This document shows, piece after piece, positions 7,638 to 16,757 of a DNA stretch of 64,000 bases. The notes under the pieces were generated by a model. It worked only from the letters and a program-made list of their open reading frames with translations, did not search any database and was not told the DNA's origin. Every line of letters begins with the position of its first letter. The first letter of the stretch is position 1. Origin of the DNA: Labilibaculum sp. K2S (GTDB taxonomy: Bacteria > Bacteroidota > Bacteroidia > Bacteroidales > Marinifilaceae). The stretch is taken from assembly GCF_030372765.1 (NCBI RefSeq), contig NZ_JAUCMW010000018.1, positions 1 to 64,000 on the forward strand, written 5' to 3'. The position numbers and the translations under genes are program-made.

Positions 7638-8276
7638 TTAACTACTTTCTTTTAATCGATATAAAAAGGCAGGACGCTGTTTTCCGCCAATTGTTTTTTC
7701 ATTCAGTTTTTCAACCAGTCCCTGAGCCATTACTTTTTTTCTAAAATTTCTATTGTCAATTGTCTGTTGCAGAAAAGTTTCATACAAGTTCTGCATTTGA
7801 TTGAGTGGAAATTTTTCAGGTAATAAATTAACTAAAATTGGTTTTCTCCAAATTTCCTCCTTTAACCACTTTAAAGAATATGCAATCATAGCATTGTGGT
7901 CGAAAGGCAATTTTTTAATATTATTAGTTTTAGTCCACTTGATTCTTTTCGCATGCGCTCCAGCGATCAATTCAAACTGCTCTGGTTTTACCAAAGCGCA
8001 ATACAATATTGAAACAACTCTGCGATCAGGATAACGATAGGTTTCACCAAACAAGCCTACTTGTGATAAAAACAAATTTGACATCCCCGTTAACTCGCTA
8101 AGCAACCTATGAGCCGCGTCATCAATATTTTCATCGATATAAATATTTCCACCTGGAAGTGACCATTCATTATATTCAGGCTCCTTATCTCTTTTTATTA
8201 ATAAGACCTTCAACTCTCCATTCACGTAACCAAATATGGCACAGTCAATTGAAACATTTAATAATATATCCCGCAT
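7638..8276 (-). CDS. Nudix-related transcriptional regulator (NrtR/AraR-like)
   Basis: The 212-aa protein has an N-terminal Nudix fold (about 1-140) and a C-terminal winged helix (about 150-210, ending KTIGGKQRPAFLYRL), the layout of NrtR-type regulators. The Nudix box is decayed: the GX5E part is present at GGNIYIDE, but the REXXEEXG core reads RLLSELTG. Two metal-binding positions are therefore changed, and it is probably a sensor, not a hydrolase. Members of this family in Bacteroidota regulate sugar catabolism (for example arabinose). Its own promoter and the next gene's promoter each carry the same perfect palindrome, so it probably controls itself and the SDR-uxuA pair in response to a xylose- or uronate-derived ligand. 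The ligand is not predictable here. Confidence 0.85.
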   Translation of the reverse strand: MRDILLNVSIDCAIFGYVNGELKVLLIKRDKEPEYNEWSLPGGNIYIDENIDDAAHRLLSELTGMSNLFLSQVGLFGETYRYPDRRVVSILYCALVKPEQFELIAGAHAKRIKWTKTNNIKKLPFDHNAMIAYSLKWLKEEIWRKPILVNLLPEKFPLNQMQNLYETFLQQTIDNRNFRKKVMAQGLVEKLNEKTIGGKQRPAFLYRLKESS

Positions 8277-8289
8277 TGAACAATTAGTT

Positions 8290-8306
8290 TGCGTATAATA
8301 TACGCA
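8290..8306. promoter_or_regulatory. Perfect palindromic operator upstream of the Nudix regulator
   Basis: TGCGTATAATATACGCA is a perfect 8+1+8 palindrome 14 bp upstream of the regulator's ATG. It matches the core of the 7600-7616 site, differing only in the outer arms and the central base. This is good evidence for autoregulation. Confidence 0.78.
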
Positions 8307-8403
8307 TATTGTTTGAATAATTTATAGACTCCTTAAATAATATAAGCCATATCCTTAGTAATGTGATTGATGTAACTAGAATAACAACTACCTAATTTAG
8401 AAA

Positions 8404-8432
8404 ATGGCTGTCCGCAGAACACGAACAACCAT
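8404..8432 (-). terminator. Possible terminator hairpin after the secreted GH43 gene
   Basis: An 11-bp stem with two mismatches (ATGGCTGTCCG pairing with CGAACAACCAT) lies 55-83 bp past the GH43 stop. The minus-strand tail is only moderately T-rich, so termination may be partial. Confidence 0.4.
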
Positions 8433-8486
8433 ACATTTTTAAGATTGAAATATTTGACAGGATCAATACAATTAACAGACTTCTAA

Positions 8487-10112
8487 CTATTTTTCATCAT
8501 ACTCAAACCAATCAAATTCAGCCGTATTTGTTGACTCATGACCATTACTGCTGGTATAAAATCCAAGCATAGGTCCTGTAAAATCGATACCACTCTGGCT
8601 GGCATTTACGGCAGCATCCTGAATATCGCCAATAGGTTGAAGCGAGGTTTTATCCTTGCCAAAATAAAACTGATATTTTAATTTATTTGCTTTTAAACCC
8701 AAAATTAAATCCCCAGACGTAACATTCTCTGTTGCAACCAACATTTCTTCGCCCTCTTTAACGCGATATAGTTTCACAACGCTTTTACCCTGTTCTGATG
8801 TTTTTACTAATCTGAAATTACGTGCATTATTATAGACAGCAACAAAACCAGCCTCTTCATTATCGCTGGCAGGATTAAAATTCACTTTTGTAAAAGATTC
8901 AAAGGAAAATTCGCTGATTCGCTGTGCCAACAATGAAGGTTGCTCCAATTTCGTCATCATTTGAGGACGAGTATTGAAAGTAATTTTACCTTTTGAAATA
9001 TGGTACCATTTCTCATACGGTGTGCGCAGAAAAACCCACTTCACAGCCAAATTATTAGTATCAAATTCATCGCGAACAGGATACGGTTCAAAAGGTGTCC
9101 AAGGCAAATCCGGCCTTTTTTCTTCGAAACGCACTTTACCAACTCCACGATTAAACAATGGCCAACCATCTTCAAACTCCATTGGCACAAGATAAGTTTC
9201 GCGACCCAATAAATTTTTACCCTCACACAAACGAACAGCCAGCATTACAGCCCACCACTCATTATTTTGTGTTTGAACAATATCGCAGTGTCCAACGGCA
9301 GCAATAGGATAATCGCGCCCTAAATTACGATGAGTTAATACAGGATTGATATTTGAGGGTGCATACTTGCCATTCACTTTATCACTTTCAAAAACCGTAA
9401 TGGCATGATTAAAACTTGTGCCACCTTCGGCAATCATCAACAGGTAACGACCATTTACTTTATAAAGATGCGGTCCTTCGCCCCAGACTGCATTTGTGGC
9501 ATGACCAAAAGTGGCCTGAACCGGCTCACCTACAAGTTGTTTTGTCTCCAAATCGAGCTGCTGAATAAAAACTCCATTCTGGCCTTCCCATTCGCGTTTT
9601 CCTGAAATATTATGAGCACCTACATACCAACATGTACCATCATCATCCCAAAAAAGAGTAGGATCTATTCCTGGCGTATTTAACCAAACAGGATTACTCC
9701 AAGGTCCTGCCGGATCTTTTGCCGTAACGTAAAAATTACCTTTGCAACCTACACAAGTCGTTATCATGTAAAATAAACCATCGTGATAACGCAATGTCGG
9801 AGCAAAAATTCCTCTTGACGCACCTAAGCCTTCATTCAATTGCAATTGCTCCGGCCTGTCCAACACATAGCCAATTTGTTTCCAGTTTACCAAATCTTTA
9901 CTATGAAAAACCGGTACTCCAGGAAACCACTCAAAGGAAGAATTGACCAAATAGTAATCATCACCAACTCTACAAATGGATGGATCCGGATAAAATCCTC
10001 TTAGAATTGGGTTCTCGTAAGTTTTATTCGTTTCGGTATTATTTTCTTGTGCTCTAAGTGCCGTAATTACGAGCAAAAATAATATCATCAGTGAAAATAC
10101 ATTCTTCTTCAT
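8487..10112 (-). CDS. Secreted GH43 beta-xylosidase/arabinofuranosidase with C-terminal beta-sandwich
   Basis: The 541-aa enzyme starts with a Sec signal (about 1-22, cleaved near Ala-Gln). The five-bladed propeller of GH43 runs from about 32 to 320. The three expected carboxylates are visible: Asp43 in YPDPSIC (base), Asp150 in GIDPTLF (pKa modulator) and Glu212 in VWGEGPHLY (acid). Residues from about 335 form the concanavalin-like C-terminal domain found in xylan-active GH43 subfamilies 11 and 12. It should remove xylose or arabinose from xylo-oligosaccharides, probably in the periplasm. It is the last gene of the block that starts at the GPH symporter, 40 bp after the acetylesterase. Exact specificity cannot be read from the sequence. 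Confidence 0.9.
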   Translation of the reverse strand: MKKNVFSLMILFLLVITALRAQENNTETNKTYENPILRGFYPDPSICRVGDDYYLVNSSFEWFPGVPVFHSKDLVNWKQIGYVLDRPEQLQLNEGLGASRGIFAPTLRYHDGLFYMITTCVGCKGNFYVTAKDPAGPWSNPVWLNTPGIDPTLFWDDDGTCWYVGAHNISGKREWEGQNGVFIQQLDLETKQLVGEPVQATFGHATNAVWGEGPHLYKVNGRYLLMIAEGGTSFNHAITVFESDKVNGKYAPSNINPVLTHRNLGRDYPIAAVGHCDIVQTQNNEWWAVMLAVRLCEGKNLLGRETYLVPMEFEDGWPLFNRGVGKVRFEEKRPDLPWTPFEPYPVRDEFDTNNLAVKWVFLRTPYEKWYHISKGKITFNTRPQMMTKLEQPSLLAQRISEFSFESFTKVNFNPASDNEEAGFVAVYNNARNFRLVKTSEQGKSVVKLYRVKEGEEMLVATENVTSGDLILGLKANKLKYQFYFGKDKTSLQPIGDIQDAAVNASQSGIDFTGPMLGFYTSSNGHESTNTAEFDWFEYDEK

Positions 10113-10152
10113 CAGTTATGCTTTGGCGATTAAAATTCTCAACACGTATCAA

Positions 10153-12093
10153 CTACCAATTATCAGTTCTAAAAGGAGAAGCAGGCAAGCCCTCCTGATT
10201 AAACAGATTTGCTTTATTCGGATTGTCGGCCCAGGCATATCTGATTGCCTTAGGATTTTTCACCTGATCACTCCACACAATAAGCTTGTTACCCTCTATT
10301 TTTGCTTTTGCCCAAACAAACTTTTTATCTTTTCCAGCAATAGCAAACTCCTTAAGCTCTCCTCCTCCTTTTACGATCAAACCGCTTCCAATTTGGTCAA
10401 AAGAAAGAATTACCTTATTTTTTTCAACCTTCATAGATCGATACACTGGACCTGAATAAACAACATGATCCTCGCCATAAGCAATCTTTTTTGCAACAAG
10501 AGCTAGTCGATCGCCAACATCTTTTTTATTCAAAGGATGAATATCGTTCCACTCTCCAATATCAATAGTTACAGCCAGCCCCGTATTTGGAACTGATAAT
10601 GCTTTGAACTGAGCTTCTCTTAGCATTGCCCAATTACTTTCTGACGGCTGATCTTTAGGCAACATAAAATTAGGTAACTGAACACATAAAAAAGGAAAAT
10701 TCCCTTGCCCCCATTGCTTCCTCCAATTTTTAATAAGAGATGATAACAGATGTTCATACTCATTGGGATGGCCGGTATTGGACTCTCCTTGATACCATAC
10801 CGCACCTTTAATTTTGTAGTTCAATAATGGAGCAATCATTGCATTGTATAAGCCTCCTGATTTCCATCTGATAAAAGTTGGTCCTTGTAAAGGCTCCATT
10901 GCCACTCCCAGTTTGTACTTCCATTCTCCTTTAAGATCTATTTGAAAACCATCGAATACTATTTGATATGGCTTACCGGCTACAAAACCACCTCTTCCAC
11001 CATTACTGATCACGCGAATAGAAATCGTATTTTTTCCTTCAACCAATACTCCTGCAGGAATAGTATATCGACGTGGTGGGTATTGGTAGCTGGTGGATCC
11101 AATAAATTTGCCATTTACAAAGACAGAATCTGCATCAACAATTCGCCCCATATTTAGTAAGCCCTCTTTGTTACAATATTCAGCAGGAATTTCAATTTCT
11201 TTTCGAAACCAAACTACACCATTCACATTCCCCAACTTCTCATCTGCCCAATAGCCGGGAATGGTCATATTGCTCCAATCTGATGTATTACTATCTTTAG
11301 CCCGCCAGTTTCCTTGCTGACCTTCGTCGTTTACTGTTGATTTTTGATACCAATTGTTACTTCTACTATTATCACTTTGCTCAATTGAATCAATTACAGC
11401 TTTATTTTTAAACTTCTGCAATTCGGCACTATACAACGGAAACTCTTTAAGTGCTTCTTCACTCAACCATGCTTGTGCAGGAGAACCTCCTAAACTACTG
11501 TTAATTATCCCAACAGGAACATTATATTCTGAATTTAATTTTTGAGCGAAAAAATAAGATACTGCAGAAATATTATCAATCGTGTTCTTATTAATATCTA
11601 CCCAATTTCCATCTGGCAAATCATTTTTAACAGTATTGAAATTGTATTTCTTTGGCACTTCAAAATATCTGATGTTCCTATTATCGGCTTTTGCAATCTC
11701 TTCCTTGTAAAGAGGACTCACTCTTCGCATAGGCAATTCCATGTTCGACTGACCGGAACAAATCCAAACATCACCAACTAAAATATTTTTAAGATGAATC
11801 GTATCGCTTGCGCAGATATTCATTGCATAAGGGCCACCGGCTTTCTGTATCGGAAGCATAACAAACCATTCTCCTTTATCATTGGCAATGGTTTTATACA
11901 GAGAATCTCTGTAATTAACTGATACCTTCTCATTTTTCGCACTCCATCCCCAAATTTTGACTTCTACACCGCGTTGAAGCACCAAACCATTTGAGATCAG
12001 TTTAGGCAAACGCAACTGCGCTGATACCATAAAAGGCATCAAAAACAGACTACCCAAAAGAATAAAAGAAAGAGCTCTTCGATTAAAATACAT
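10153..12093 (-). CDS. Secreted SGNH acetylesterase (sialate O-acetylesterase family, CE20-like)
   Basis: The 646-aa protein has a signal peptide (about 1-25) and the SGNH esterase signature VWICSGQSNME with nucleophile Ser116. Later it has WYQGESNTG, the block holding the oxyanion Asn, and the catalytic pair in IGEWNDIHPLNK. An insertion of about 140 residues (roughly 250-395) looks like a galactose-binding-type jelly roll, with VWFRKEIEIP, ADSVFVNGKFIGS and GKNTISIRVISNGGRGGF. An esterase domain interrupted by a jelly roll is the published architecture of CE20 xylan acetylesterases. In this locus it should deacetylate xylo-oligosaccharides before GH67/GH115 and xylosidase action. It sits between the two GH43 genes. 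Confidence 0.85.
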   Translation of the reverse strand: MYFNRRALSFILLGSLFLMPFMVSAQLRLPKLISNGLVLQRGVEVKIWGWSAKNEKVSVNYRDSLYKTIANDKGEWFVMLPIQKAGGPYAMNICASDTIHLKNILVGDVWICSGQSNMELPMRRVSPLYKEEIAKADNRNIRYFEVPKKYNFNTVKNDLPDGNWVDINKNTIDNISAVSYFFAQKLNSEYNVPVGIINSSLGGSPAQAWLSEEALKEFPLYSAELQKFKNKAVIDSIEQSDNSRSNNWYQKSTVNDEGQQGNWRAKDSNTSDWSNMTIPGYWADEKLGNVNGVVWFRKEIEIPAEYCNKEGLLNMGRIVDADSVFVNGKFIGSTSYQYPPRRYTIPAGVLVEGKNTISIRVISNGGRGGFVAGKPYQIVFDGFQIDLKGEWKYKLGVAMEPLQGPTFIRWKSGGLYNAMIAPLLNYKIKGAVWYQGESNTGHPNEYEHLLSSLIKNWRKQWGQGNFPFLCVQLPNFMLPKDQPSESNWAMLREAQFKALSVPNTGLAVTIDIGEWNDIHPLNKKDVGDRLALVAKKIAYGEDHVVYSGPVYRSMKVEKNKVILSFDQIGSGLIVKGGGELKEFAIAGKDKKFVWAKAKIEGNKLIVWSDQVKNPKAIRYAWADNPNKANLFNQEGLPASPFRTDNW

Positions 12094-12161
12094 GCTGTAA
12101 ATTTTTTAAACTTTATTTAAAAATTCAATTCTGTAATCTTGCTACGATACAAATCATATGG

Positions 12162-13133
12162 TTATTCGGCCATGCCATCGATCGTTTTAATAGAACCATC
12201 TTCATTGTATTCCAACTCTGTAACTTTCATGCTTCGAAGCCATGTTTTTCCTCCCGATGGCTTAGAATCGTGATGAAACAGGTACCATTTCCCTTTAAAT
12301 TCGCAAATAGAATGGTGTGTAGTCCAGCCTACAACAGGTGTAAGAATTACTCCCTTGTAAGTAAAAGGGCCATAAGGCGAATCCCCTACAGCATAACAAA
12401 GTAGGTGCGTATTTCCCGTTGAGTAGGAAAAATAATATTTGCCATTGTACTTATGCATCCACGATGCTTCGAAAAAACGGCGATCATGATCTCCGGCTTT
12501 TAAAGGCTCTCCGTTTTCATCTAAAATAACAAGGCTTTTCGACTCTTCAGCAAATTCCAACAGATCATCGGACATTCGTACAACGCGAGCAGTTAATGCA
12601 GGCTCCTCGTTGCCGGGTTCAACACCACACTCCTGCGCTTTATTGTTTCTATATCGCTGAAGCTGTCCTCCCCAAAGCCCCCCAAAATACATATAATGCT
12701 GACCGTCCTCATCTTCAAAAACAGCAGGATCGATACTGTAACTGCCCAAAATTGGATGTTTTTCAGGAACAAAAGGCCCTTCAGGTTTATCGCTTACAGC
12801 AACACCAATACGGAAAATATCGGTTTTATCCTTTACCGGGAAGTACAAATAATATTTCCCATTTTTATAAGCGACATCGGTATCCCACATCTGGCGACCA
12901 GCCCACGAAACATCTTCTACATCCAAAACAACTCCATGATCCGTTACTTCACCATCTATATCGTCTAATGAGAATACATGATAATCGCGCATATCAAAAT
13001 GATCACCATTATCATTTTCAGGTATACCTGATTCAATATCGTGAGATGGATAAATATATAGCTTGCCGTTAAATACATGTGCTGATGGATCTGCGGTATA
13101 TAAACCATCAACTAAATACCTTGGGTTCTTCAT
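12162..13133 (-). CDS. GH43 subfamily 1-type beta-xylosidase, cytoplasmic
   Basis: A 323-aa, single-domain GH43 without a signal peptide. Numbered from the chosen ATG, the carboxylates are Asp15 in LYTADPSAHV, Asp135 in SYSIDPAVF and Glu222 in RRFFEASWMHK. The sequence around DTDVAYKNGKYYLYFPVKD resembles XynB-like xylosidases of GH43_1. It probably splits xylobiose or xylo-oligosaccharides after import by the GPH symporter encoded two genes upstream. Start choice: the frame opens at a TTG at 13163, but the ATG at 13133 gives the usual family N-terminus (MKNPRYLVDG) and removes a lysine-rich leader, so I place the start there. Confidence 0.9.
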   Translation of the reverse strand: MKNPRYLVDGLYTADPSAHVFNGKLYIYPSHDIESGIPENDNGDHFDMRDYHVFSLDDIDGEVTDHGVVLDVEDVSWAGRQMWDTDVAYKNGKYYLYFPVKDKTDIFRIGVAVSDKPEGPFVPEKHPILGSYSIDPAVFEDEDGQHYMYFGGLWGGQLQRYRNNKAQECGVEPGNEEPALTARVVRMSDDLLEFAEESKSLVILDENGEPLKAGDHDRRFFEASWMHKYNGKYYFSYSTGNTHLLCYAVGDSPYGPFTYKGVILTPVVGWTTHHSICEFKGKWYLFHHDSKPSGGKTWLRSMKVTELEYNEDGSIKTIDGMAE

Positions 13134-13255
13134 TATTTTATTTTTTTCAAGCTTTTTTATCAAGCTCTATTCATAATTAGTAAATCAATAGAATAAGTGT
13201 ATTAAGTTCTTATTTAAATAACACTTTGGAATAAATTCTTTAACCAATAAACCTA

Positions 13256-14389
13256 TTACAGGTCTTCGTTAATTATTTTTTCAACAATTGGCTTGGCTTT
13301 ATACTCTCTGTCGAATAAAAGAGGATAATCTGTACGTCCTTTAACAGGCCAATAATTGCGCCATGACTGAGCATCACTAACTCCCCAAAGGGTAACACGG
13401 CTAATCTTATCACTCTGTTTAAAGAACAACCTGAAAAAATCCTGATAACGCTCTGTTATCTTTATACGCATAGAATCAGGCAGTCCATTTACATATGGGT
13501 CTAACTCCTTTTGAAATTCAAAATTCAAAGCCACATCGGCACCAGCATTCATATTTGGCATAGGAAGAACAGTCAAATCCAACTCCGTAACCATCACGTC
13601 AACACCCAATTCGGAAAAAGCGACTATACTTTTCTCAAAATCCTCAACTGTAGGATCATCCATTGAGATATGTCCCTGCATGCCAATACCATCAATTCTT
13701 ACTCCTTGTTCCTGCAATGATTTTACCATAGCAATAACTCCGTCTCTTTTCCCCTCTTTCGCCATCGAGTAATCATTGTAGTAAAGCTCAGCTTCCGGAT
13801 CGGCTTCATGTGCAAATTCAAATGCCAGCTTAACAAAGTCTGCACCAATTATTTCATAAAATTTGCTTTTACGCCAGGTTCCATCGTCCAAAATAGCTTC
13901 ATTTACAACATCCCAGCCTTTTATAATTCCTTTATAACGACCTACCACTGTGTGTATATGACTTCTCATTCTTTCAATAAGAACATCTCTTGAAACATCA
14001 TTTCCCTGCTTATCTACGAAAAGCCAATTGGGAGCCTGAGAATGCCAAATCAGAGTATGTCCCGTTATAAATAGCTTATTATCGAGTCCAAACCGGACAA
14101 ATTTATCCGCCATATTAAAATCAAACTCACCTTCAACAGGTTGAACAACTTCACTTTTCATCACATTTTCAGCAACAACAGCATTAAAATGTTGTTTAAT
14201 GATTTTTATGGCAGAGGTGTCAGCACCAACTATTTGGGCACTGTTCAATGCTGTACCTATATAAAACCTATCGCCAACAGCCATTTTCAATGATACCGGC
14301 TTTACTTCTGTTTTTGAACAACTGCATAATACACCAAGCAGTAAAACTGCCAGAAAGCCGGAACTGTATATTTTTTTAAATCGATTCAT
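13256..14389 (-). CDS. GH10 endo-beta-1,4-xylanase lipoprotein
   Basis: The 377-aa enzyme has a lipoprotein signal, with the lipobox LCSC and lipid Cys24, so it should be membrane-anchored. The GH10 barrel shows TLIWHSQAPNWL (about 112-123), the acid/base Glu164 in WDVVNEAI, the QGH motif at about 238-240 and the nucleophile Glu269 in VMVTELDL, followed by TLWGVSDAQSW near the C-terminus. Length fits a single catalytic domain with no carbohydrate-binding module. It cuts the xylan backbone or imported glucuronoxylan oligosaccharides. It is 119 bp downstream of the GPH symporter and 122 bp upstream of the GH43 xylosidase in the same block. Confidence 0.96.
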   Translation of the reverse strand: MNRFKKIYSSGFLAVLLLGVLCSCSKTEVKPVSLKMAVGDRFYIGTALNSAQIVGADTSAIKIIKQHFNAVVAENVMKSEVVQPVEGEFDFNMADKFVRFGLDNKLFITGHTLIWHSQAPNWLFVDKQGNDVSRDVLIERMRSHIHTVVGRYKGIIKGWDVVNEAILDDGTWRKSKFYEIIGADFVKLAFEFAHEADPEAELYYNDYSMAKEGKRDGVIAMVKSLQEQGVRIDGIGMQGHISMDDPTVEDFEKSIVAFSELGVDVMVTELDLTVLPMPNMNAGADVALNFEFQKELDPYVNGLPDSMRIKITERYQDFFRLFFKQSDKISRVTLWGVSDAQSWRNYWPVKGRTDYPLLFDREYKAKPIVEKIINEDL

Positions 14390-14508
14390 TAATTGTTAGT
14401 TTACTAATTTGTATTTTTTGCCAGATTAAGCAACAAACATTTTTCTCTCCTAAGATTATTAAGTTCGTTGCCTGATAAACGATTTACCAACAACTCACCA
14501 TTGGAACG

Positions 14509-15987
14509 CTAAAAATCTGTCATTAACCCTCGTCGTTTGCTCAACTCATCTTCAATCTCTACTTCCTTCTTTTTATCAATCTTGTAGAAAAACAAGCATC
14601 CTATTGCAATAAAAAATGTGATGGTTGGAAATACACTTAAAGAAAGTTTTATACCATTAATTGTTTCCGGACTTTGAACTGCCAACTGATGGCTATACCC
14701 ATAAGTTGCTAAAATTCCCGCCACTAAAGCTCCGCCTACACTCAATCCTGCCTTTAAACCAAATATCATTGCCGAAAAAATAATTGCTGTTGCCCTACGG
14801 TTATTTTTCCATTCGGAATAATCAGCAACATCGGCAATCATTGCCCACAACAGCGGTGTGGTAATGCCATAAAAGAAACCATGCAGTAACTGACTTATGA
14901 ATACCAAAGCTATTGATTCCGGTGAATAAAAATAAAATAACAACAAACAAAGCGTAGCTATAAAAAGACTCACTCCAAATACATCCCTTTTTCCATATTT
15001 ATCCGCCAAGGGTTTTGAAAACATAATCCCAATAATCATAAAAATGATTCCACCTGCATTAAAAAGGCTAAACCCAGATGTTGCTACATCTTCCGGCCAC
15101 AAGAAACCCACAAAGCCCATATTTGACAGAAGATTATTTAAACCATTAATAAAAGCATTAAAGCCAATATCATTTAAAAAAACCGCTAAATGTTGTTCAC
15201 TTAAATAATTTTCGAAATAAAATACATACATACCCCCCTTCAGCGACAGCGTAATAAATACGAATACAGTAACAACAAGCATTACAATCCACGGCCTGTT
15301 TTTCATCAAATCTTTAACATCTTGTTTTACCGATGTTGTTTCTGTTTGAGTTGAAACAACGCGTTCCTTTGTTGTTAAAAATGTGATGATAAAAAATACA
15401 ATCCCAACGAGAGCAAAAACTCCCATTACATTTTCAAAACCTTTTGCTTTATCACCGTCACCAAATATCAATACCATAGGCAATAGTAAAGCTTGCACTA
15501 TGAATTGAGCAATCATTACTGCCGTAAAACGATAGGATGAAATACTGTTGCGTTCTGCCATATTTCCTGTTAAAACACCACTCAGAGCCGAGTAAGGCAA
15601 ATTATTGGCACTATAAAGAAATACTAATAAGATATAAGTAATAAATGCGTATGCAATTTTACCTCCAGGACCAAACTCTGGTGTACTAAAAGCCAACAAG
15701 GCCATAAGTCCAAAAGGAATTGATGTCCAGAGTATCCATGGGCGAAATTTTCCCCACCTTGTTTTGGTACGATCAGCAATAACCCCCATTATCGGGTTAA
15801 AGCATGCTCCAATCATACCTCCCGAAAAAATAATTACGGAGGCTGTTCCTGCCGGAATCTTATACACATCGGTATAAAAGAAGGCTAAAAACGTCATCAA
15901 CGTTTGAAAAATGAGGTTAGCAGCAAGATCTCCTAAACTGTAGCCAATCTTTTCAACTACCGATACTTTATCTGATTTTATTGTCAT
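14509..15987 (-). CDS. GPH-family sodium/xyloside symporter
   Basis: The 492-aa membrane protein has about 12 hydrophobic segments and the GPH (glycoside-pentoside-hexuronide:cation) signature GYSLGDLAANLIFQ near the N-terminus, GVIADRTKTRWGKFRPWILW (about 62-81) and a later ADVADYSEWKNNRRAT segment. It should bring xylosides or xylobiose across the inner membrane with a cation. It is the first gene of the xylan degradation block, directly under the control region with the GTTAC array (16126-16192). Relatives transport melibiose, glucuronides or xylosides; context favours xylosides. Confidence 0.9.
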   Translation of the reverse strand: MTIKSDKVSVVEKIGYSLGDLAANLIFQTLMTFLAFFYTDVYKIPAGTASVIIFSGGMIGACFNPIMGVIADRTKTRWGKFRPWILWTSIPFGLMALLAFSTPEFGPGGKIAYAFITYILLVFLYSANNLPYSALSGVLTGNMAERNSISSYRFTAVMIAQFIVQALLLPMVLIFGDGDKAKGFENVMGVFALVGIVFFIITFLTTKERVVSTQTETTSVKQDVKDLMKNRPWIVMLVVTVFVFITLSLKGGMYVFYFENYLSEQHLAVFLNDIGFNAFINGLNNLLSNMGFVGFLWPEDVATSGFSLFNAGGIIFMIIGIMFSKPLADKYGKRDVFGVSLFIATLCLLLFYFYSPESIALVFISQLLHGFFYGITTPLLWAMIADVADYSEWKNNRRATAIIFSAMIFGLKAGLSVGGALVAGILATYGYSHQLAVQSPETINGIKLSLSVFPTITFFIAIGCLFFYKIDKKKEVEIEDELSKRRGLMTDF

Positions 15988-16086
15988 TTTGTAATATTTA
16001 ATACTGACTTTATTATTCGCTGTTATTTATTAAAAAGTGGTTCTTAATAAACTTTAATACAAGTGTAAACCACCCAAACTGTTAAC

Positions 16087-16094
16087 CAAAAATA
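16087..16094 (-). promoter_or_regulatory. -7 promoter element for the GPH-xylanase block
   Basis: On the minus strand this reads TATTTTTG, a perfect match to the Bacteroidota -7 form TAnnTTTG, 100 bp upstream of the GPH start codon. There is no good -33 TTTG at 19 bp, as expected of an activator-dependent promoter. The nearest GTTAC site begins 39 bp further upstream (16126). Confidence 0.6.
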
Positions 16095-16125
16095 CTTGTA
16101 TTGAAATAAACTCACGTGATGCTGT

Positions 16126-16194
16126 GTTACACAAATTTGTTAGTTTGTTACATCTTTTTCATTCCCGTTACATTTAATTTCATTTTGGTTACAT
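16126..16194. promoter_or_regulatory. Four phased GTTAC sites: candidate HTCS-1 binding array (GPH promoter)
   Basis: GTTAC occurs at 16126, 16147, 16167 and 16188, with spacings of 21, 20 and 21 bp. All four extend to GTTACA plus T or C, followed by an AT-rich stretch. Spacing of two helical turns puts every site on one face of the DNA, as expected for tandem binding by an AraC-type output domain. An array with the same phase and promoter distance is found at 29341-29410. Confidence 0.75.
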
Positions 16195-16199
16195 CTTTG

Positions 16200-16757
16200 T
16201 TTCAACCATATGTTTAAAAAAAAATTAAATCAATAGTAATAATTTCTCCCACCTCAAATACACCTTATTATAAAAGAACTTCCTGGAAGATTAGATCAGG
16301 AAATTCCTCCTCAAACCGGAATAAAATTTAAAGAGAGAGAGCTCAAAAATGATGATTGATTTAATTAAATCGAAAAAATTTCACACTAATTGTCACCAAT
16401 AAAAAAGCACCTTACCATATTCGTGAACTATCTTCCCTAAAAGTAATTTTGGTGTATTGAGCAGTAAGAAAAATCCACATCTTATCTTAATACGCTGCAC
16501 TGGATTCTTGTCTAAACAAACAGAAAACAGCAACGAACAGATATCTCCATCTTGATCTAAGAAACCTCCAATATTCAAACCTATCCCATCAAACATAGAA
16601 AATGGGACAATATAAATTCCCCCATTATTCTTTATTTTCCTCAAATCATTTTACTGATTTAGATATTCACCTGTTCTATTTTATATCGTTTTTTTCCACA
16701 ATATCAGGATCTCGTTTTCACCTGCAAAATCTGTTCTACAAAACTTTATATCCGATA
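16200..16757. other. Intergenic region without a supported gene
   Basis: About 560 bp separate the control array from the beta-helix gene. An 83-codon minus-strand frame at 16393-16644 has no recognisable motif. A plus-strand stretch at about 16255-16352 reads like a 30-residue charged coding fragment ending in a stop, but has no start. Both may be debris of a lost gene. Confidence 0.35.

Noticed and set aside
16255..16352. Short plus-strand stretch that reads like a charged protein fragment
   Set aside because: No start codon or upstream frame; too short to support a pseudogene call.
16393..16644. 83-codon minus-strand frame between the GPH gene and the beta-helix gene
   Set aside because: No recognisable motif, weak start, and AT-rich intergenic composition; could be decayed coding DNA but not supported as a gene.
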